A stretch of 16,708 nucleotides of DNA from NCBI GenBank assembly GCA_945988915.1, contig CAMFTS010000020.1:1-16708 (forward strand), given 5' to 3'. This DNA is from an uncultured Clostridia bacterium. Lineage in GTDB: Bacteria > Bacillota > Clostridia > Oscillospirales > Acutalibacteraceae. This document shows, piece by piece, positions 13,716-16,708 of the stretch. Under the pieces are notes generated by a model. It searched no databases and was not told where the DNA came from. It saw only the letters and a list, made by a program, of their open reading frames with translations. The translations under genes were made by a program, and so were the position numbers. Every line of letters begins with the position of its first letter. The first letter of the stretch is position 1.

Positions 13716-15491
13716 TTACGCTAATATCCAGTTCAATGCAGTTGCGTCAGTTGGATCAGGCGGAATAAGTGACGCATAAGTATCTTCACTGAACTTGCTC
13801 ATATCGATTTTTCTCATTGCATTATATTTAATAACGCCTGTTGCTTTTCCGTTGGTGTCTTCAACACCCGTTACATAACTGACAGGCTTCTGTCCGCCGG
13901 ATGAATAGTAAAGCGCCATAACCTGACCGAGTCTCTCGTTAACATTGTCAGAATATCTGCCGGACGCAATAGCGGAGTCGATAAAGTACTTGAAAAGATC
14001 GATTCCGTAACCGGCAGGAGCACCGACATATGCGGGAAGATTATCATCATAATAATATGTATCCCCCGATGAAAAAGCTTTATATCTGTATGTTCCGACA
14101 TTCGGAATTTGAACATTTACAAAAACATCGCCGCCAAAGAATACCTTACCGCATTTACCGTAGCCTTTGACTTTTTCATCAACTACATAACTTCCTGAGC
14201 CTTCACCTTGAAGCTTGTAGGTGTATGAGCTGTAAATGTCATCATTATTAACCGGGTCCATATTTGTTGCCTTTTCCGGATTCGGGGTACCTATAACAAC
14301 ATTTCCCAGGCAATAATTATTTGCAAACAAGTTGATAAGGTTTGCTGTGTTCTGGAACAGTCTCATCTTCTGGAAACCGTAAACATACATCTCTATATCG
14401 CCGTTGATAATAATGTTGTTTCCCTTAAGATACAGCGTATTGAAATGTTTTCTTGTCGGAGTTACATCGATATTCGTATTAACGAATACATTGGTTGATC
14501 CTACAAAGGTAACTACATTATCCTGGCCTTCTTTAAACTTAACAACGCCTGAATCAGGCTGATTAAGCACCATATTGCCCGATGTGTAACCCATAAGAAT
14601 AGGAATACTTCTCTGACTGATCGGTATGCCTTGTTCAAGTGTAATTCCGATATACTTGCCGAGAATCGGAATGTTGTTAAATAAGTCAATCTTGACATTC
14701 AATACCGTTCCTGTTTTATATTCGCCAAGAACGGAAAATGCTTCTGTATTAGCTATCGGAACAGTCTGTGTTTCGGTCTTAACCGTTCCGTTTTCTTCGT
14801 ATGTGTATGTAAGTGTTTTTGTTCCTGTGCCAATACTGCCGTCAATAATACCGGTTTCAATATCATAATATTTATTCATTGCCTGTGCCGGTTCGGCAAT
14901 ATAAGCCTTTTTGGTTGCGGTAGCGTTACTGCCGTAAGAGTGGCCGACAGCGGTAAACACCCTCTGCCCTTCGTTTATTTCAATAAGGTACTGCTTGAAG
15001 CCCTGACCTTCAGAGCCGCTGTTTTGAAGGTTGTTTTCAACAGCACTGTTCTGAATGGATTTTTCCACCCTGTTATTCGGTTTGCTCTCAATCTGAACTT
15101 CATAATAGCCCATAATTTCATCATCGGAATATGAGCCTGAGCAAGAGCCGTCAGTGTCAGAAGCGACATACTGATAGCCTTGTGCCGTTGTATAAACAAG
15201 ATAAACTCTGTTTGAATCAATTATACTGCCGTCAGCACTTGTACCTGCAATAAGCCTGCCTGCCGTTGATTCGTTACTTTTTACAGCAAGCTGATAAGCA
15301 TATGAAGCAGCTTCAACACCTGCCTGCGCAAGATATTCAGCTTTTTTTCTGTCTGACAAATATCTGACAGATCTTAAGCTTGTAACGCTATACATAAACA
15401 TAGCTGTTCCCATCAAAGAAAGGACAAACAACAAAAATACTACTGAAACAATAGCAAATCCGTTATTCTCTTTTAACTTTGCTGTCTTCAT
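13716..15491 (-). CDS. PilX/GspK-like minor pilin, large (591 residues)
   Basis: The leader MKTAKLKENNG is followed by FAIVSVVFLLFVLSLMGTAMF, then a helix with RKKAEYLAQAGVEAASYAYQ, the PilX N-terminal pattern. Position +5 is Ser, not Glu; GspK-type subunits also lack Glu5, which fits the very tip of a pseudopilus where no subunit lies above. The later part (about 230-590) is beta-rich with Asn/Gly repeats such as LYLKGNNIIINGDIEMYV, suggestive of a beta-helix or repeated strands. The ATG at 15491 is chosen because AAGGTGA lies six bases upstream; an in-frame TTG at 15527 precedes that site. The gene begins 36 bases after pilB and ends 36 bases before the giant prepilin-like gene, so all belong to one operon. 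The substrate or ligand of the ectodomain is unknown. Confidence 0.85.
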   Translation of the reverse strand: MKTAKLKENNGFAIVSVVFLLFVLSLMGTAMFMYSVTSLRSVRYLSDRKKAEYLAQAGVEAASYAYQLAVKSNESTAGRLIAGTSADGSIIDSNRVYLVYTTAQGYQYVASDTDGSCSGSYSDDEIMGYYEVQIESKPNNRVEKSIQNSAVENNLQNSGSEGQGFKQYLIEINEGQRVFTAVGHSYGSNATATKKAYIAEPAQAMNKYYDIETGIIDGSIGTGTKTLTYTYEENGTVKTETQTVPIANTEAFSVLGEYKTGTVLNVKIDLFNNIPILGKYIGITLEQGIPISQRSIPILMGYTSGNMVLNQPDSGVVKFKEGQDNVVTFVGSTNVFVNTNIDVTPTRKHFNTLYLKGNNIIINGDIEMYVYGFQKMRLFQNTANLINLFANNYCLGNVVIGTPNPEKATNMDPVNNDDIYSSYTYKLQGEGSGSYVVDEKVKGYGKCGKVFFGGDVFVNVQIPNVGTYRYKAFSSGDTYYYDDNLPAYVGAPAGYGIDLFKYFIDSAIASGRYSDNVNERLGQVMALYYSSGGQKPVSYVTGVEDTNGKATGVIKYNAMRKIDMSKFSEDTYASLIPPDPTDATALNWILA

Positions 15492-15527
15492 ATAAATCAC
15501 CTTCCTATAAAGTGGTGCCATAGGCAA

Positions 15528-16708
15528 TTATACGATAACTCTCATCAATTCCTCAAGAGTGGTTCTGCCTTCCATTACCTTATAAATGCCTTCGTCTTTA
15601 AGTGTATGCATACCCTGACTGCAAGCCAGAGCCTTAACTTCGGTAACCGTTGCTCTGTCGAGGATAAGGCGTTTCATTTCTTCCGTTACAGTAAGGAATT
15701 CAAATACGGCTTCTCGGCCTTTATAACCTGTATTGTTGCAGGTAATACAGCCGTTAGCTTTATAAAGCTTGAAGCTGTCGCCCTCATAACCGTAATCATC
15801 AAAATCCGGAATAATCTTTTTAATGTCTTCACGGCTGATTTCATATTCTTCTTTGCATTTCGGACAAAGCTTACGAACAAGTCTTTGTGCAAGAACTCCG
15901 ACAAGCGATGATGCTGTCAGGAACGGCTGAACGCCCATTTCATCAAGACGGGTAACCGCACTCGGTGCATCGTTTGTGTGCAATGTCGAAAGAACCATAT
16001 GTCCTGTAAGAGATGCTTCAATAGCAATTTTGGCAGTCTCCGCATCACGAATTTCACCGACCATGACAATATCGGGGTCCGAACGCAAAACCGAACGAAG
16101 AGCTGCTGCAAAGGTCATACCGGCACGGTTGTTCATCTGTACCTGATTAATACCGGCCATACGGCGTTCTACAGGGTCTTCAAGGGTAATTGTATTTTTA
16201 TCGTTTGAGCTGATTTCATCAAGTGTAGCATAAAGAGTCGTAGATTTACCGGAACCTGTAGGTCCTGTAACGAGCAAAAATCCGTAAGGCATATGAATTG
16301 CTTTTTCAAATCTGGGGAACTGACGCTTTGAGAAATGCAAATCTTTCAGCTGAACAACACCCTGGCTTCTTTCAAGAAGACGGAGAACGATCTTTTCTCC
16401 GAAAACCGTAGGCATTGTAGCAATACGAATATCCAATGTTCTGTCTTCAAATCTTACAGTAGCACGACCGTCCTGAGGAATACGCTTTTCAGCGATATCC
16501 ATACCGCCTAAAACCTTAACACGCGAAACAACTGATGGGAAAAGCTTTATTGAGTTCTGCATAATTTCCTGCAAAACACCGTCGATTCTGAATCGAACTC
16601 TCAAATACTTTTCAAGAGGCTCAATATGAATATCAGATGCGCCTGCCTTGATAGCATTGTTGATAACCTGGTTAACCAACTGTACTGCCGGCTTGTCATC
16701 AATCGAAT
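15528..16708 (-). CDS. pilB: Type IV pilus assembly ATPase PilB (N-terminus outside window)
   Basis: The cytoplasmic hexameric ATPase of the PilB/GspE family that drives pilus extension. The frame is open to the right edge; the residues before the internal TTG at 16679 still match the family (IDDKPAVQLVNQVI), so the gene starts beyond the window and the N-terminal GspE/MshEN region is not seen. Counting from 16679: GASDIHIEP (13-21), Walker A GPTGSGKST (139-147), Asp-box ITLEDPVE, Walker B DPDIVMVGEIRD (201-212), His-box LSTLHTNDA (230-238), and the zinc-binding cysteines C272, C275, C311 and C314. The tetracysteine motif favours PilB/GspE over the retraction ATPase PilT. It is the first visible gene of the pilus operon and ends with TAA at 15530-15528. 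The absence of pilC or pilT in the window means they lie upstream or elsewhere. Confidence 0.96.
   Translation of the reverse strand, partial: SIDDKPAVQLVNQVINNAIKAGASDIHIEPLEKYLRVRFRIDGVLQEIMQNSIKLFPSVVSRVKVLGGMDIAEKRIPQDGRATVRFEDRTLDIRIATMPTVFGEKIVLRLLERSQGVVQLKDLHFSKRQFPRFEKAIHMPYGFLLVTGPTGSGKSTTLYATLDEISSNDKNTITLEDPVERRMAGINQVQMNNRAGMTFAAALRSVLRSDPDIVMVGEIRDAETAKIAIEASLTGHMVLSTLHTNDAPSAVTRLDEMGVQPFLTASSLVGVLAQRLVRKLCPKCKEEYEISREDIKKIIPDFDDYGYEGDSFKLYKANGCITCNNTGYKGREAVFEFLTVTEEMKRLILDRATVTEVKALACSQGMHTLKDEGIYKVMEGRTTLEELMRVIV

Noticed and set aside
15492..15527. TTG at 15527 as start of the PilX-like gene
   Set aside because: No ribosome binding site precedes it in a good position, and AAGGTGA correctly precedes ATG 15491.
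1..16708. CRISPR array, tRNA, rRNA, insertion sequence or phage genes
   Set aside because: No regularly spaced repeats, RNA gene signatures, transposase motifs or phage proteins were found on either strand.

Overview
The window looks like a chromosomal segment from a low-GC, endospore-forming, Gram-positive Clostridia, probably Oscillospiraceae/Ruminococcaceae-like. The evidence is a YpeB germination protein, AGGAG-type ribosome binding sites, consensus sigma-A promoters with TATAAT boxes, and a type IV pilus (T4P) locus with no secretin. The taxon is an inference from gene content and style; no rRNA or other marker is present.

Layout. Positions 1-1600, plus strand: the 3' part of ypeB, then a small lipoprotein gene and a strong terminator. 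A minus-strand terminator at about 1690 faces it. Everything from about 1690 to the right edge is transcribed leftwards (minus strand). In transcription order from the right edge this gives: a pilB-type assembly ATPase (cut by the window edge), a PilX/GspK-like minor pilin, a 1138-residue prepilin-like protein, a PilW/GspJ-like pseudopilin with a CFI-box-like C-terminus, pilin 2 (own promoter), and pilin 1 (own promoter, structured leader, strong terminator). After that terminator a new promoter drives yfhO (GT-C-like membrane protein), which is coupled to a prepilin peptidase gene (pilD). Then come an rlmD-type 23S rRNA uracil methyltransferase, a TraX-family membrane protein, and a Dabb-family gene interrupted by an in-frame stop.

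How it works together. PilB powers polymerisation. PilD cleaves the class III leaders of the five prepilin-like proteins. The two short pilins are the likely shaft subunits. The three large subunits match the K/I/J (PilX/PilV/PilW) tip-priming trio and would sit at the pilus tip. No PilC platform, PilT retraction ATPase or PilM/N/O is visible; they may lie beyond the right edge.

Most interesting points: the giant prepilin-like protein with a C-terminal EF-hand-type calcium loop (possibly a PilY1-like adhesin fused to a pilin stem); the CFI-box-like domain on a pseudopilin; a 14-bp dyad element repeated just downstream of both pilin promoters; and a pilin 1 leader whose hairpin loop is complementary to its own Shine-Dalgarno sequence. 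Intergenic spaces are short. The only one over about 100 bases on the left side is 1554-1711 (two terminators), and the 7688-7847 and 8259-8431 gaps hold promoters, a terminator and a leader.
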